A stretch of 64,000 nucleotides of DNA from Trichosporon coremiiforme (Eukaryota > Basidiomycota > Tremellomycetes > Trichosporonales > Trichosporonaceae): NCBI GenBank assembly GCA_039545355.1, contig BCJJ01000010.1:381085-445084 (forward strand), written 5' to 3'. This document shows, piece after piece, positions 20,721-30,934 of the stretch. A program made the position numbers and the translations under genes. Position 1 is the first letter of the stretch. Every line of letters begins with the position of its first letter. The notes under the pieces are model-generated. The model was not told where the DNA came from. It worked only from the letters and a program-made list of their open reading frames with translations, and did not search any database.

Positions 20721-21502
20721 ATGCTCGGCCTCTTCCGCTCAGCGCTCACCGGTATCGGCGCCCCCGCCGTCCGCACCGCCGGCCCGTCACGCGCCCAGCT
20801 CGCCCACCCCCTGCCCGCCGGAACGCAGGTGCGATTCCGCGGCTCCCAGCTCATGCCCAAGAGGATCAAGTGGAAGAAGAGCGCAAAGGGACGACCGGCC
20901 CTGCCGACGGTGCGTACAGCTAACCTTTGCGTGGACCGTGGCTGACAATACAGGGAGGTTCCGTGAAGGGCACGACGCTTGCGCACGGCGGTTTCGGCAT
21001 CCGCCTCCTGGAGCAGGTGCGCCTGACTGCCGCGCAGCTCAAGTCGGCGCAGGCGGCGCTGAAGCGCAAGATCAAGCCAGTCAAGGGCGCCGAGGTGCAC
21101 CTGCGTGTCTTCCCCGACATTCCCGTGTGCGTCAAGGGCAACGAGACGCGTATGGGTAAGGGCAAGGGCACGTTTGAGTACTGGGCGTGCCGCGTCCCGG
21201 CTGGCCGTGTGGTTTTCGAGATCGCCGGAGGCGGTATCCGCGAGGAGATCGCGAAGCAGGCTCTCAAGCTCGCCCAGGTCAAGATGCCGGTTCAGACCGA
21301 GTTCATCTCCTCCACCTCGCCCCGCCGCCTGGGACACCTCGTTGGCGACTTTGACCGCCCCCCTGCCGCCCAGAAGACGGTTCGCGCCCGCGAGCTCACG
21401 ACTCCCGGCATCCAGAGCCAGCTCGCGCGCGAGGCCAAGGAGGCCGCCGAGGCGCAGGCCAAGGTCGAGCAGGAGGAGGCCGCTAAGATTGCCCGCGTCT
21501 AA
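20721..21502 (+). CDS. Mitochondrial large-subunit ribosomal protein L16
   Basis: Two exons, 20721..20909 and 20954..21502, with a 44-nt intron (GTGCGT donor, branch CTGAC, ACAG); 245 residues. An N-terminal basic/hydrophobic leader of about 40 residues fits mitochondrial import. The L16/L10e core follows: [99 protein letters not shown] (each part typical of bacterial L16, which binds the A- and P-site region of 23S rRNA). The C-terminal 70 residues are a mitochondrial-type extension rich in Ala and Glu. Confidence 0.88.
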
Positions 21503-21756
21503 GCGAGCGAACGAGTGAAGGTAGCTGGGCCGTGAGCTCGAGTAGCCCAGCAACAAACGTCTAGACCGACACATCCTTAGGTTTTGTAACATTATGCATT
21601 CTGCACACACAACTGAACACAACGAGTACAACTGTTTCTTCTTCTGATTTTGCGGGATACCGGCTCGGCGCTCGGGACGTAACGCTAATGAAACTCGTCA
21701 AGAACAGGTGACAGATCGCTCGCCACGAGCGTTCGCTCACTGCTCTTCGCGAACGC

Positions 21757-23946
21757 TCACATGCTCGCCTCCAACGCGTCCTTCTCGACCCAATCCTCGA
21801 GTCTATCGAGCCCATTCTTCCCGAGCCCCTTCCACTCATGTTTAGCGATGGAGCCTCCGCGGCGATATCCCGCGTTCATGTCCCAGCACGTCGACATCAG
21901 TGTCGGTTCCTGGCTGTGCCAGGCTACGTCGCGGACCACGCGCTGGCGCGTGTCGTAGTACGGATCTTCGACCCGGGGCGCGGGGGGCGATTCCGGCGCC
22001 GAGGGGTCGGTGTAGTTCTCAGCCCCAGTGTGTCGGAGCGGCTGGCTAAGCGCGCGGTCGAGGACATGCACGACGCGCCCGTCCAGGCTCCAGATGTGGA
22101 TCCTCCCGTCACTGGAGCCGGAGAAGACGTAGCTCTGCCCCGTCGTGGCGGCGGGGGAGAAGTGGCACCGGATCAGCGTCCTCTCAACAGAGTGGCCGCG
22201 GTACGTCATGACGCTGCAGTCTCGGGGATGCGCCGCATACTCGGGGCTCTGGTATCCGCCATGCCGGTAGTCGTACCCCGGTTTGCCGTACTCCTGCACC
22301 GCGTCGGGCTCGTCTGCAAACTCGCCCCATGCCCGCATCTTCCTCAGATCGTAGAGACGGCACGCCTGGTCCTTCGAGTTGGCGAGCACGTACCGCCCAT
22401 CGCCTTTCGGCGCCGTATAGGTTATCCCCTCGGTGGCGCCGACGAGCACGCCGCTCGGTGTCTGCGACGCGTTCAGGGAGCGCCGGTCCCAGATCTTGAC
22501 GTATCCGTCATCACTCCCCGACACGAGGATATTGGTGGAGGACTCGTCTGCGAAACAGACTGCGTTCACATCGTCCCGGTGGCCTTGGACACAGAGGCAG
22601 CGCCGGTCGCTCTCCACATCGTACACCATGATGTTCCCCCTTGATGCGCCTGCAACGATTTCCTTGCCGTCGGCACTGAAACGGATAGACCACAGGCCAA
22701 AGGATTCAAACCCGTACCGCCGGGTCCGGTCATGGAAGTCGAGCAGCGTCTGCTCGTCATCCCCTGCTTCTGTCGAGAGCATGTACACGTGCGGCGTGAT
22801 CGAGGAGTAGATCATGCGCTGGCCGGCACGGTCTGCGTCCGCATCCGTGATTGTCCACTGCCCCTCAATGCCCTGTGTCGTCTTGATGCGGCTCAGGCTC
22901 GTGTCCTCTCTCGGAGAGTGGGCCGGTGCAGTCCCGCCCCACCGCATAAAGGTGTCCTCGTCCTCCGAGTCGGATTCAAAGTGCACCAGACTCGACAGAA
23001 CACCGGCACTGCCCCTTTCCTGCCGTCCAGGGCGGCGTTCAGGCTCCGCCTCGGGCGCACGCCGGCCCCAGGATTGAGTCGAGTACATGTGCAGCGTGAA
23101 GTACTGCGTTGCCGAATCTTACATTAACACTTGGTCTGTAGGGGGCGAGGTGCGCTTACAGAAGATGGAGTCGTTGGGGCCGCAGAACTGCCCAACGTAT
23201 GGCACGCATGGATATCGCGCGACAATCGTGCCGTTCGTATTGGGTATGACGGGGTGTTCGAGCTCCCTGGACGCGTGCGCGTACATGTATGTCCTGGGCA
23301 GATGTTGGCGATAATGTCTCTCGCTTGGCCGCTTTCTCCTCTTCTTCGCTGGAGCCTTCGGCCTCTCCACCTCGTCCTCGCTGTTTTTCCTCCGGTGGTT
23401 ACGCACACGGGGGTCTTCACGCTCCACGGCCGGCGGAGGGGCCGAGTACACCCACGGTCCCACTGGCCCGAATTCTCCACTGCGTAAGAGTGCAAGACCT
23501 CTAGGGTCAGGCTCGGTCTGCACTTTCCACCACCGCCTTGGCTTCCTCCTCCGCGGCGCTGAGATGTGCGTGTGTCGCATCAGTTGCCTAACCAGTGTAG
23601 CCCGGTGGTCTTCGGACATGTTTGACGCCGAGTTGATCAACGCCGCGAGCTCGAGCAACCGGACCGGCGTATAGTCGTACGTCCCTCCCTCACTTTCCTC
23701 GTCGTCGTCTTCGTCATCCTCGACATCTAGGCGGGTGTGAGTAACATATGTCCCGGGGATAGCGAGATCGTCCATGTCGTCTTCGTCTATGTCGTCCTCG
23801 TCGAGCTCATCGTCGTCGTCGTCGTCAATGGCCCACAACTCGGCCGCGTCGTCGGCATACTCTTCAAAGTCATCCTCGTCGTAGCCGGGGATATAATCGG
23901 GGTCGAAGTCGTCGTCGAAGGGGTCGTCCTCAGGCCAGCCGGACAT
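21757..23946 (-). CDS. DCAF11/LEC14B-like WD40-repeat protein
   Basis: Two exons, 23160..23946 and 21757..23117; 715 residues. The intron (42 nt) has a GTAAGC donor and ends in AAG, not CAG; the AAG is required to keep frame and to restore a WD-repeat-like strand (SIFYSATQYFTLHMY). The N-terminus is extremely acidic (long Asp/Glu stretches over the first 80 residues), then comes a basic KKRRKRP stretch and at least five WD repeats including IRFSADGKEIVAGASRGNIM, VCFADESSTNILVSGSDDG and SGSSDGRIHIW. In animals DCAF11 is a substrate receptor of CUL4-DDB1 ubiquitin ligase; this function is inferred by similarity. The gene converges with L16. Confidence 0.78.
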
Positions 23947-24596
23947 GATGAGTGAGGTGGATGGGCAGTATGACTCGCGAGACTCGCAAAGATTACGATG
24001 TGTAATCGATCTCCGAGGTCACGAGGTTGGCCGAGCTTGAGGCTCGGCACCGGAGATGGCCGAGGTCTCCACTATCTCGAGTTGGCCGCGACTTGCGACT
24101 GGCCTCCACCATGACATGTGTGCTTCTTGTGCTTCTTGCTGCGAGCAGTGACGCGGGATCTCGAGGATGAATCTCGGATGGGGACACTCTCCGTCTCGGG
24201 GAAGAGCTGATACGTAGGCTGCTCGCCTGCTCCGGATCGCATGCATGCATGCGACTGGCGTGAGGAATCCTTCTCACAGCGATGGCTGCATGAGCTGCAG
24301 AGGCTGGGGCGATGTGGGACAGACGTCTATTTCAATCAACCCATGACGTCAGTCCCCGTACACCTGGTATTCTTAGGCACTCGACCTTCGACCTTCCAGG
24401 CTCCTCCATGCATCATCCTTCAGGCGCCTGTCCATCGAGCGAGCACATGTGCAGCGTCACAAGGGCGACAAGAGGGGGCCGCGGTATGCAGACAGACGTC
24501 AACAGCGTCAGACAGCGCGTCACTGGCCCCCCAGTGCCAGACCGTCACGGCATGCATAGCCAGCGAGCCGCCGGCACGTTCGCAGCGGAAAGAAGT
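23947..24596. other. Intergenic, upstream of glutamate decarboxylase
   Basis: About 650 bp between divergent genes; a CATGCATGCATGCG stretch lies near 24241. No gene supported. Confidence 0.4.
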
Positions 24597-24602
24597 TATA
24601 AG
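24597..24602 (+). promoter_or_regulatory. TATA box of glutamate decarboxylase gene
   Basis: TATAAG 81 bp before the start codon, followed by a CT-rich leader. Confidence 0.45.
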
Positions 24603-24682
24603 AACTGGCCGGCGGCTACGTGTCCAGCTCCCCCCCCACCGTCTCTTTCTCTCACTTCTAGCAACACTGAAACACTGAAACA

Positions 24683-27009
24683 ATGGCTGAGGACCAGAAG
24701 ACTAAGGTTCACGGCGTCAACGTCGAACACCTCATCCAGGAGAGCCATGACCCCGACACGCCTCACAAGCACGGGAAGGACAAGTAAGTGGTCTCGGAGG
24801 GACTCGCCGTGAGTGGTACTAATTGATGCTAGGGGTTACAAGGGCTGGTCGATGTACGACATCCCGTACGCGTCACGCTACGACGTGGAGGTCAACATTC
24901 CTGCCAACGATCTGCCCAAGGACGGCGTCGAGTCCAATGTCGTGTACCAGATGCTCCATGACGAGCTCACCCTCGACGGCAACCCGAACTTGAACCTCGC
25001 GTCTTTCGTGCACACTTGGGTGCCTGATGGTGAGTATGGGGAGCGAGGCGAAACCGAGCGCAGCTAGCGCCGCAGAGCAAAGCGGGGTCTAGCAGGGTGA
25101 AGCGGGCTCTAGCGGGTAACTGCAGAGCGCAGTGAGGAACAGTGGAAGGGGGTGATGTTGGGAAGCCAGGGAGGAGGGCCAAGAGCTAACCCACACAGAG
25201 TGCACCCGCCTCATGACCGAGAACCTGACCAAGAACCTCGTCGACCAGGACGAGTATCCCGCCTGTACCGAGATTCACAACCGCTGCATCGTGAGTGAAG
25301 CCGGAGGTCTGTCGTCAGGCGGGCCGTAGGCTGTAGATCTGCTAGCCTGGCCACCAGCCACCGACCTCACCTGCTTGACCTATCCGTCAGGGCTGGAAAA
25401 GTCAAAGATGAAGCATCCGCTGACGTTTCCAGAGCATGCTCTCGGGACTGTGGAACCACCCGAAGGATGCTACTCCGATGGGCACGGCCACGACCGGCTC
25501 GTCGGAGGCCGTTATGCTCGGCGGCATGTCGATGAAGCGCCGGTGGCAGGCCAAGATGAAGGAGCAGGGGAAGGATATCCACAACCCGGGCCCGAACATC
25601 ATCATGGGCTCCGAGGCACAGGTCGCGCTCGAGAAGTTTGCGCGCTACTTTGAGGTCGAGGCTCGCCTCATGCCCGTCACGGAGGACAGCCACTTTGTCC
25701 TCGACCCCGAGAAGGTGCTCGACTATTGTGACGAGAACGTGAGTGCTTTCTTCTTCTTCTTCTTCCTCCTACGTCATGGTCTGCATGCACTAGAGCCTCC
25801 ACCACCATCCGTCCACCTCTCCACGACGTATCTTCCTCATTTCTCCACCGTTTCTCTTCATTCTTTCCCTGACGGCTTCAGACGATTGGCATCTTCTTAA
25901 TTCTCGGGTCTACCTACACTGGCGAGTTCGAAAACGTGAAAGCAGTCGCAGACAAGCTCGACGAGTACGAGAAGAAGACCGGGATCCACATCCCGATCCA
26001 CGTCGACGCGGCGTCTGGCGGCTTCGTCGCGCCGTTCGTGTACCCCGACCTCGAGTGGGACTTCCGCATCCCGCGTGTGTGCTCTATCAATGCATCGGGA
26101 CACAAGTACGGCATGTCCACTGTCGGCGTCGGATGGTGTATCTGGCGCTCGGACAAGTATCTCCCCAAGGAGATGATCTTTGAGCTGCACTACCTCGGCG
26201 AGACGGACTATAGCTTCGGACTCAACTTTTCGCGCCCTGCTCATCCCATCCTGGGTCAGATGTTCTGCTGTGAGTGTCCTCTTGGGAGAGGGCGTAAAGG
26301 AAGGGGAGATTATGGAGGGAGGAGGGGAAACGAGGTGCCACGGGCCAGGTGCCACAAGGATCGGCAAGGCACCCGCTCACTCTCCGTCTTCTCTCCCCCG
26401 CTTCATTCCCCTTCCTCCTTGGTTGCGCTATAACTTGTGAACTTTGTGTTGACTCCAGTCCTCAACCTCGGCTTCAGCGGCTACCGTCGCGTGATCCACG
26501 CCGACCTTACAAAGGCGCGCATCCTCTCCCGTGCGCTCGAGAAGAGCAAGCTCTTCACGGTCCTGTCCGAGATCCACATCCCCGTCGACAACCCCAAGAC
26601 CAAGGACGACACTGACCCGACGTACTACCGTCCCGGCCTGCCCGTTGTTTCCTTCCGATTCACAGACGAGATCAAGAAGAAGTACCCGCACGTGCAGCAG
26701 CGCTGGGTGCAGGAGCAGCTGCGCGCGATCGGCTGGATCGTGCCCAACTATGGCCTTCCCCCTAATTGTGAGAAGACGGAGATCCTCCGTGTCGTCGTCC
26801 GCGAGAGCCTTAGTGGGGACCTCGAGCGCAAGCTCATCACCGACATTATCAAGGTCGCTGAGGACCTGCTCCAGGGCGAGGGCCCGTCCGTCCCCATGTC
26901 CCAGGCGAATAAGTCCCAGCCCCATGCCACTAGGCCTCGCAGGACGAAGAACCACAAGGATCACGAGAAGATCTCCAAGGCCACCAAGTTGCACAACCAT
27001 GTCTGTTAG
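24683..27009 (+). CDS. Glutamate decarboxylase
   Basis: Six exons: 24683..24783, 24833..25029, 25199..25290, 25433..25738, 25882..26269, 26459..27009; 544 residues. PLP-dependent group II decarboxylase converting glutamate to GABA in the cytosol. Signatures: TGSSEAVMLGGMSMKRRW, the HVDAASGGFVAPF segment with the Asp that contacts the PLP ring nitrogen, and SINASGHKYG with the Schiff-base Lys near residue 307. The C-terminus is extended with a basic His/Lys-rich tail; plant-type calmodulin-binding motifs are not obvious. All introns obey GTGAGT/GTAAGT...AG and the phases agree throughout. GABA shunt and acid-stress roles are known for the family. Confidence 0.92.
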
Positions 27010-27172
27010 TTTGATGATAAGTGTTGGAAATGAAAATGTACATGAAATGCTATGCCGTATACAACAGATGCACGATCCACTCAGCACGAGCTCGCGGCAG
27101 ACGCTCCGCTCGTGCAGCCGGTGCGTGTCTTCTAAGCGGCTGAACGCCCTCTATATCGGAGTATGCCTGCAC

Positions 27173-27714
27173 TCACTCCTCGACAACCTCGTAGTCGACG
27201 CCAATGTACTCTCCGCAACCAGGACACCCGACAACGTCCACGCCGTCCTCCAGTTCCGGGACCGTGATGACATAGTCCTGCCCGCAGCGGCACTCGAGCG
27301 TGTACTCCTCCGGCTCATCCTCGTCGGGTTTCGGCGTGAATTCCTCCAAGGAGACATACTCTCGTATCCGCGGTCCCTTGGGTTCCGGCACATCACGAGA
27401 CGAGGTGGAGGTGAAGTACTGCGCATCAAACTCTTTCCGTCGGCTGGGGTCGGACAGGACCGCACGGGCTTCGTTCACGAGGACAATGTCTACCGGGGAG
27501 ACATCTCCGGCTCGCCTTTTGTCGGGGTGGCTCTGTCGTTGTCAGTTTCAGCTGCAGGGAAGGTGACGCTCAAGGCTCAAGGGGCGTTTAATGGGCCCTC
27601 TGCAAGTTTCAGACTCACCAGAAGAACGAGCCGGCGCCATGCACGCGTGATCTCCGCTGCGGTCGCCGACGGGTCGACGCCGAGAACCGCATAGTAGTCG
27701 GGAAGCTGGGCCAT
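27173..27714 (-). CDS. Diphthamide biosynthesis protein 4-like J-domain/CSL zinc-finger protein
   Basis: Two exons, 27619..27714 and 27173..27532; 151 residues. The intron (86 nt, GTGAGT, branch CTGAC, GACAG) is in phase 0. The N-terminus is a J domain: DYYAVLGVDPSATAAEI, then the HPD tripeptide (HPDKRR) at the start of exon 2, then VNEARAVLSDPSRRKEFD. The C-terminal CSL zinc finger shows CRC and CPGC pairs (LECRCGQDY, VVGCPGCGE). This J plus CSL order is that of DPH4/Jjj3, an electron-carrying, Hsp70-stimulating factor in the first step of diphthamide formation on elongation factor 2. Length fits the family. Confidence 0.85.
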
Positions 27715-28255
27715 GGGCTCGTCGTCAGCCTGCTTGGTCGACGAACAGCAGAGCTAGCTTCGGTGGATGATGACGGATTCGAACTTTTTGGGTGGCAAGT
27801 CATGTCATGACGAGCCAGGGGGCGGCGCGCGCGGCCGCATTATTCGACCCTCCCACTTTAAAGATTGAACGGCGACCACTGCCCATCCTCGTCGGCTCCT
27901 CGCGCTCGACTCGTCTTCGCGTCGCCGACAGAACATCCCTTCACCTTCTTCTTCCACTTGCTCCCCACCCAAAAGCAGTAGCCCGCCCAGCGCTACTGAT
28001 TGCACCGAGCCCGTCACTCTCCACCAAATTCCCGTATACCCCGTTATCGCAAGATAATTCTTTCGGAATCGAGTGACCCACCCGCAGGCCTTTTGTTTGT
28101 TTGTGTACCAAAAATCTCCGTGAGTAGTAACCCCCCGTCGCGTTCGACCGGCACCATCATTGCTTCCTTCGCCACCGGCTGACTCCCTCCCCAGACTGTT
28201 TAGACTCATTTATAGTACGCTCATCATTGCAAGCGTCGTTCTCACCACCGTCCAG
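27715..28255. other. Divergent upstream region of DPH4-like and RGG-protein genes
   Basis: About 540 bp. The frame of the downstream protein is open from 28160 but without an in-frame ATG before 28256; a CTCACCACCGTCCAG just before that ATG could be a leader-intron acceptor. Confidence 0.4.
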
Positions 28256-30511
28256 ATGACCAACACCGCTCCCGAGACTTCGTCGCCCGCCGCCCCCACT
28301 CCTGCCGCCGCCGCGTCGACGTCCACCATCCCGAAGGCTGCCGCGCCGAAGCGCAAGTCCAAGTCGCGCCGCAAGGCCCGCCGCCGCGACGGCTCCGACT
28401 CGGACGCGAGCTCTGATGGAAGCGTCTCCGACGCCGCTACCAACGCCGCGCGCAAGTCCGCCAAGGGCAAGGGCAAGGCGAAGCAGAAGCCATTGTTCCC
28501 CGAGTCGTCCCACACGGCCCCTTTAGTGTGGGCCGACGCCGACGTCTCGCAAAGCGAGATCGTGTCCTTCGACTTTGGCGCCAGCAGCAGCAAGAGCACC
28601 AATCCCGCGCCCCCCGCCCCCGCCCCCGGCAAGCCGCAGCGCGAGTTCACCGAGGAGCAGAAGAAGCGGCACCAGGAGAAGCTTCGTATCAAGAAGGAGA
28701 AGCAGAAGGCAAAGCGCAGGGCGGCGAAAGAGGCCAAGGCCAAGGAGGAGGCCGCGGCAGCGAAGGACAGCAAACCGAAGGACGACGCTGAGAAGACCGA
28801 CGCCGCTCCAAAGGTTCCGCAGCCCAGCAAGGACGACGCGTCGCTTGCCGCTTCCACTTCGGCCCTCAAGCTTGACGACCCCGCGCCCACCCCTGCTTCC
28901 CTTCCCACGTCCACACCAGCCTCTGCTCCTTCCACCTCCCCTCCGACCGCCGCCCCAACGACCTCTACGACGACGACCCCCGCCGTCCGGCCGAACCAGC
29001 CCTTCGCCCCTCACCGACCTCTGCGCGAGCGACTGTCCAACCCACCCGAGGGTCGCTTCGCGCCCCGCCCGCCCCACTGGGTGAACGACCAGCGCCAGCC
29101 TGTCCGACCTATGCCGGACTTCTGGCGCGGACGCGGTGGAGCCCGCGGCATCCCTAGGGGTGCGTTCCGCGGGTTCCCCCGTGGTCGTGGGCGTGGTGGG
29201 TTTGGTCCCTTCGGCCCTGGTGGCCCTCACTTCCGTCCGCCCTTCCGGCCCCAGGGCCCTCCCCACGGACCGCCAAACGCTGTTAACGCCGTGGTGGCGA
29301 GCAGCTCCTCCAACGCCCCGCCCGCCAACGCTCCGTCCACGCCTCGGGCCATGCTGGAGTCTCCGGCGACTTCGGGCTCAGGAACGACGCCGGCGTTGGA
29401 GCAGGCCGAGGCGACTGAGACTGCGAAATCGGCGGAGCCGACAGAGTCGACTGACAAGTCGGAGTCAACGCAGCCGACGCCGGCTCAGCCGCAACAGCAG
29501 CAACCCGTTCAGCCGCAGCAACCCGTTGTTCCGCCGCACCAGAGGTTCCGACCGAACATGCCAAGGCCTGACGGGCGATGGGGACACGACGGCTTCCACC
29601 AGCACATGCGGGAGGACGCTTTCCGTGCCAACCGCGGCATGCGCGCTCGGGGGCGTGGACGGGGCTTCGCTCCCCGGGGCGGCTTCCGGCCGTTCTTCAA
29701 CCACCCGGGACACCTGCCGACGCCGGAAGTGTCTCCCGACCGTGCCGAGAAGCCTGCTGCCGCCGCGCCTGCCATGCCTGCCGCCAAGCCGGCAGAGAGT
29801 GCCTCGATCGAGGCGCTGCTCGACGACTCTGGCGCCGTCACAGTGCGGTTGCCGGGTGAGACTGAGACCGTGGCCGTCGAGCCTGTAGTCGACGCGCGCC
29901 CGCCCTCGCAGCCGACGGACCCCGTGTCGCAGTCTCCGCTCCCGCCGGCGTTCACGCCATCGAACCCCTCTCCCGGACCGTACTCTGACGCCGGCTCCAT
30001 GAGCAGCTCGGGATACGTCGGTCCGATCCCTGCGGAGTACTACGGCGGTGTCGCCTTCCGTCCCCCGCCGTACCGTGGTTTCCAGTCCTTCACGCCGGAG
30101 CCGTTCCACCCCGGACACGCCTCGCACCCGTCGCACGCGTCGCGCGGCTCGTTCTCTGGATTCTTCAGCGGGAGCCCGATGGACCCGCGCGCCGGCTCTC
30201 CGTTCAACCCGTACGCGCCTGGTTTCGTCATGCCCGCCGCGGTCGGGAAGGACGTGACTGGGGAGCCGAAGTCTCCTCACTCGGAGGGGACGGACTCTAT
30301 GCCTGGCCAGATCCAGACACCCGAGTTTGCAATGGCGCCGTACTACTACAACCCCTACGCTGAACAGCCGATGGGACAGATGGGCCAGATGGGAGGCATG
30401 GGAGGGGTGTTCTACCCCCCGCCGCAGGGGTACTGGCCACAGCAGTACGAGCAGGGGATGTACACTGGGTTCGAGGGCGAGTACCAGCAGGGTCAACACC
30501 AGGGCTTTTAA
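28256..30511 (+). CDS. Large RGG/Pro-rich low-complexity protein, possible Barentsz (Btz)-type module
   Basis: Single-exon, 751 residues from the ATG at 28256. Lys/Arg-rich N-terminus with KRKSKSRRKARRR, a charged coiled-coil-like stretch (EEQKKRHQEKLRIKKEKQ, about residues 137-200), an Ala/Thr/Pro-rich linker, two RGG/RG clusters and a C-terminus rich in Tyr, Gln, Met and Pro that looks prion-like. Around residues 260-300 is PHWVNDQRQPVRPMPDFWRG and around 440 DGRWGHDGFHQHMRED; the aromatic-His-Asp-x-(Arg/Phe) pairs resemble the two HD elements by which Barentsz/CASC3 holds eIF4A3 in the exon junction complex. That match is by eye only. An RNA-binding, condensate-forming protein is the safer call. 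Confidence 0.55.
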   Translation: MTNTAPETSSPAAPTPAAAASTSTIPKAAAPKRKSKSRRKARRRDGSDSDASSDGSVSDAATNAARKSAKGKGKAKQKPLFPESSHTAPLVWADADVSQSEIVSFDFGASSSKSTNPAPPAPAPGKPQREFTEEQKKRHQEKLRIKKEKQKAKRRAAKEAKAKEEAAAAKDSKPKDDAEKTDAAPKVPQPSKDDASLAASTSALKLDDPAPTPASLPTSTPASAPSTSPPTAAPTTSTTTTPAVRPNQPFAPHRPLRERLSNPPEGRFAPRPPHWVNDQRQPVRPMPDFWRGRGGARGIPRGAFRGFPRGRGRGGFGPFGPGGPHFRPPFRPQGPPHGPPNAVNAVVASSSSNAPPANAPSTPRAMLESPATSGSGTTPALEQAEATETAKSAEPTESTDKSESTQPTPAQPQQQQPVQPQQPVVPPHQRFRPNMPRPDGRWGHDGFHQHMREDAFRANRGMRARGRGRGFAPRGGFRPFFNHPGHLPTPEVSPDRAEKPAAAAPAMPAAKPAESASIEALLDDSGAVTVRLPGETETVAVEPVVDARPPSQPTDPVSQSPLPPAFTPSNPSPGPYSDAGSMSSSGYVGPIPAEYYGGVAFRPPPYRGFQSFTPEPFHPGHASHPSHASRGSFSGFFSGSPMDPRAGSPFNPYAPGFVMPAAVGKDVTGEPKSPHSEGTDSMPGQIQTPEFAMAPYYYNPYAEQPMGQMGQMGGMGGVFYPPPQGYWPQQYEQGMYTGFEGEYQQGQHQGF

Positions 30512-30934
30512 ACAAACCGCAAATAGCATTCCAACCAAACCAACAAAGACTAATAAGATAAAACTAGACTGTATGAAAACACCAATGCAATGCATCATCA
30601 TCTCATCGTTCCGTACTACTCGAGTGCCGTCGTCGTACGCCGGTTTGTTTTGAAAAGAGAGACTCGGCCAGTGAGACCTGAGACCACGAACGGAAGCAAA
30701 GTGAGGCAGCGTGCCTGAAACCATGTGTTCCGCGTAGGAGGACGCCGCCACCGACGCGCGCGTTGACACTTGCAAGCCACGACACTGACCATCCGGCTGG
30801 CTGCACTCGACCTACTCAAGACCTCAACCAACCTCTGGCTCACACTACCACACCGCACTCTCCACTCCATTCCACCCCGTCAGACCCCCCTCACCGCCTC
30901 GACCCCGACCCCTGTCTCGAGCTTGACAAGCGCC
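30512..30934. other. Intergenic/leader region before dynein light intermediate chain
   Basis: About 420 bp; the downstream frame is open from 30770 but begins with TTG, so the first ATG at 30935 is used. Nothing else seen. Confidence 0.4.

Noticed and set aside
26531..27694. 387-aa plus-strand ORF overlapping the end of glutamate decarboxylase and the DPH4-like gene
   Set aside because: Out-of-frame shadow, Arg/Ser-rich, covers coding exons of two confident genes.
29465..30775. 436-aa antisense ORF over the RGG protein gene
   Set aside because: It is a low-complexity Arg/Leu/Val-rich shadow produced by the GC-rich codon pattern of the sense gene; no start context or family.
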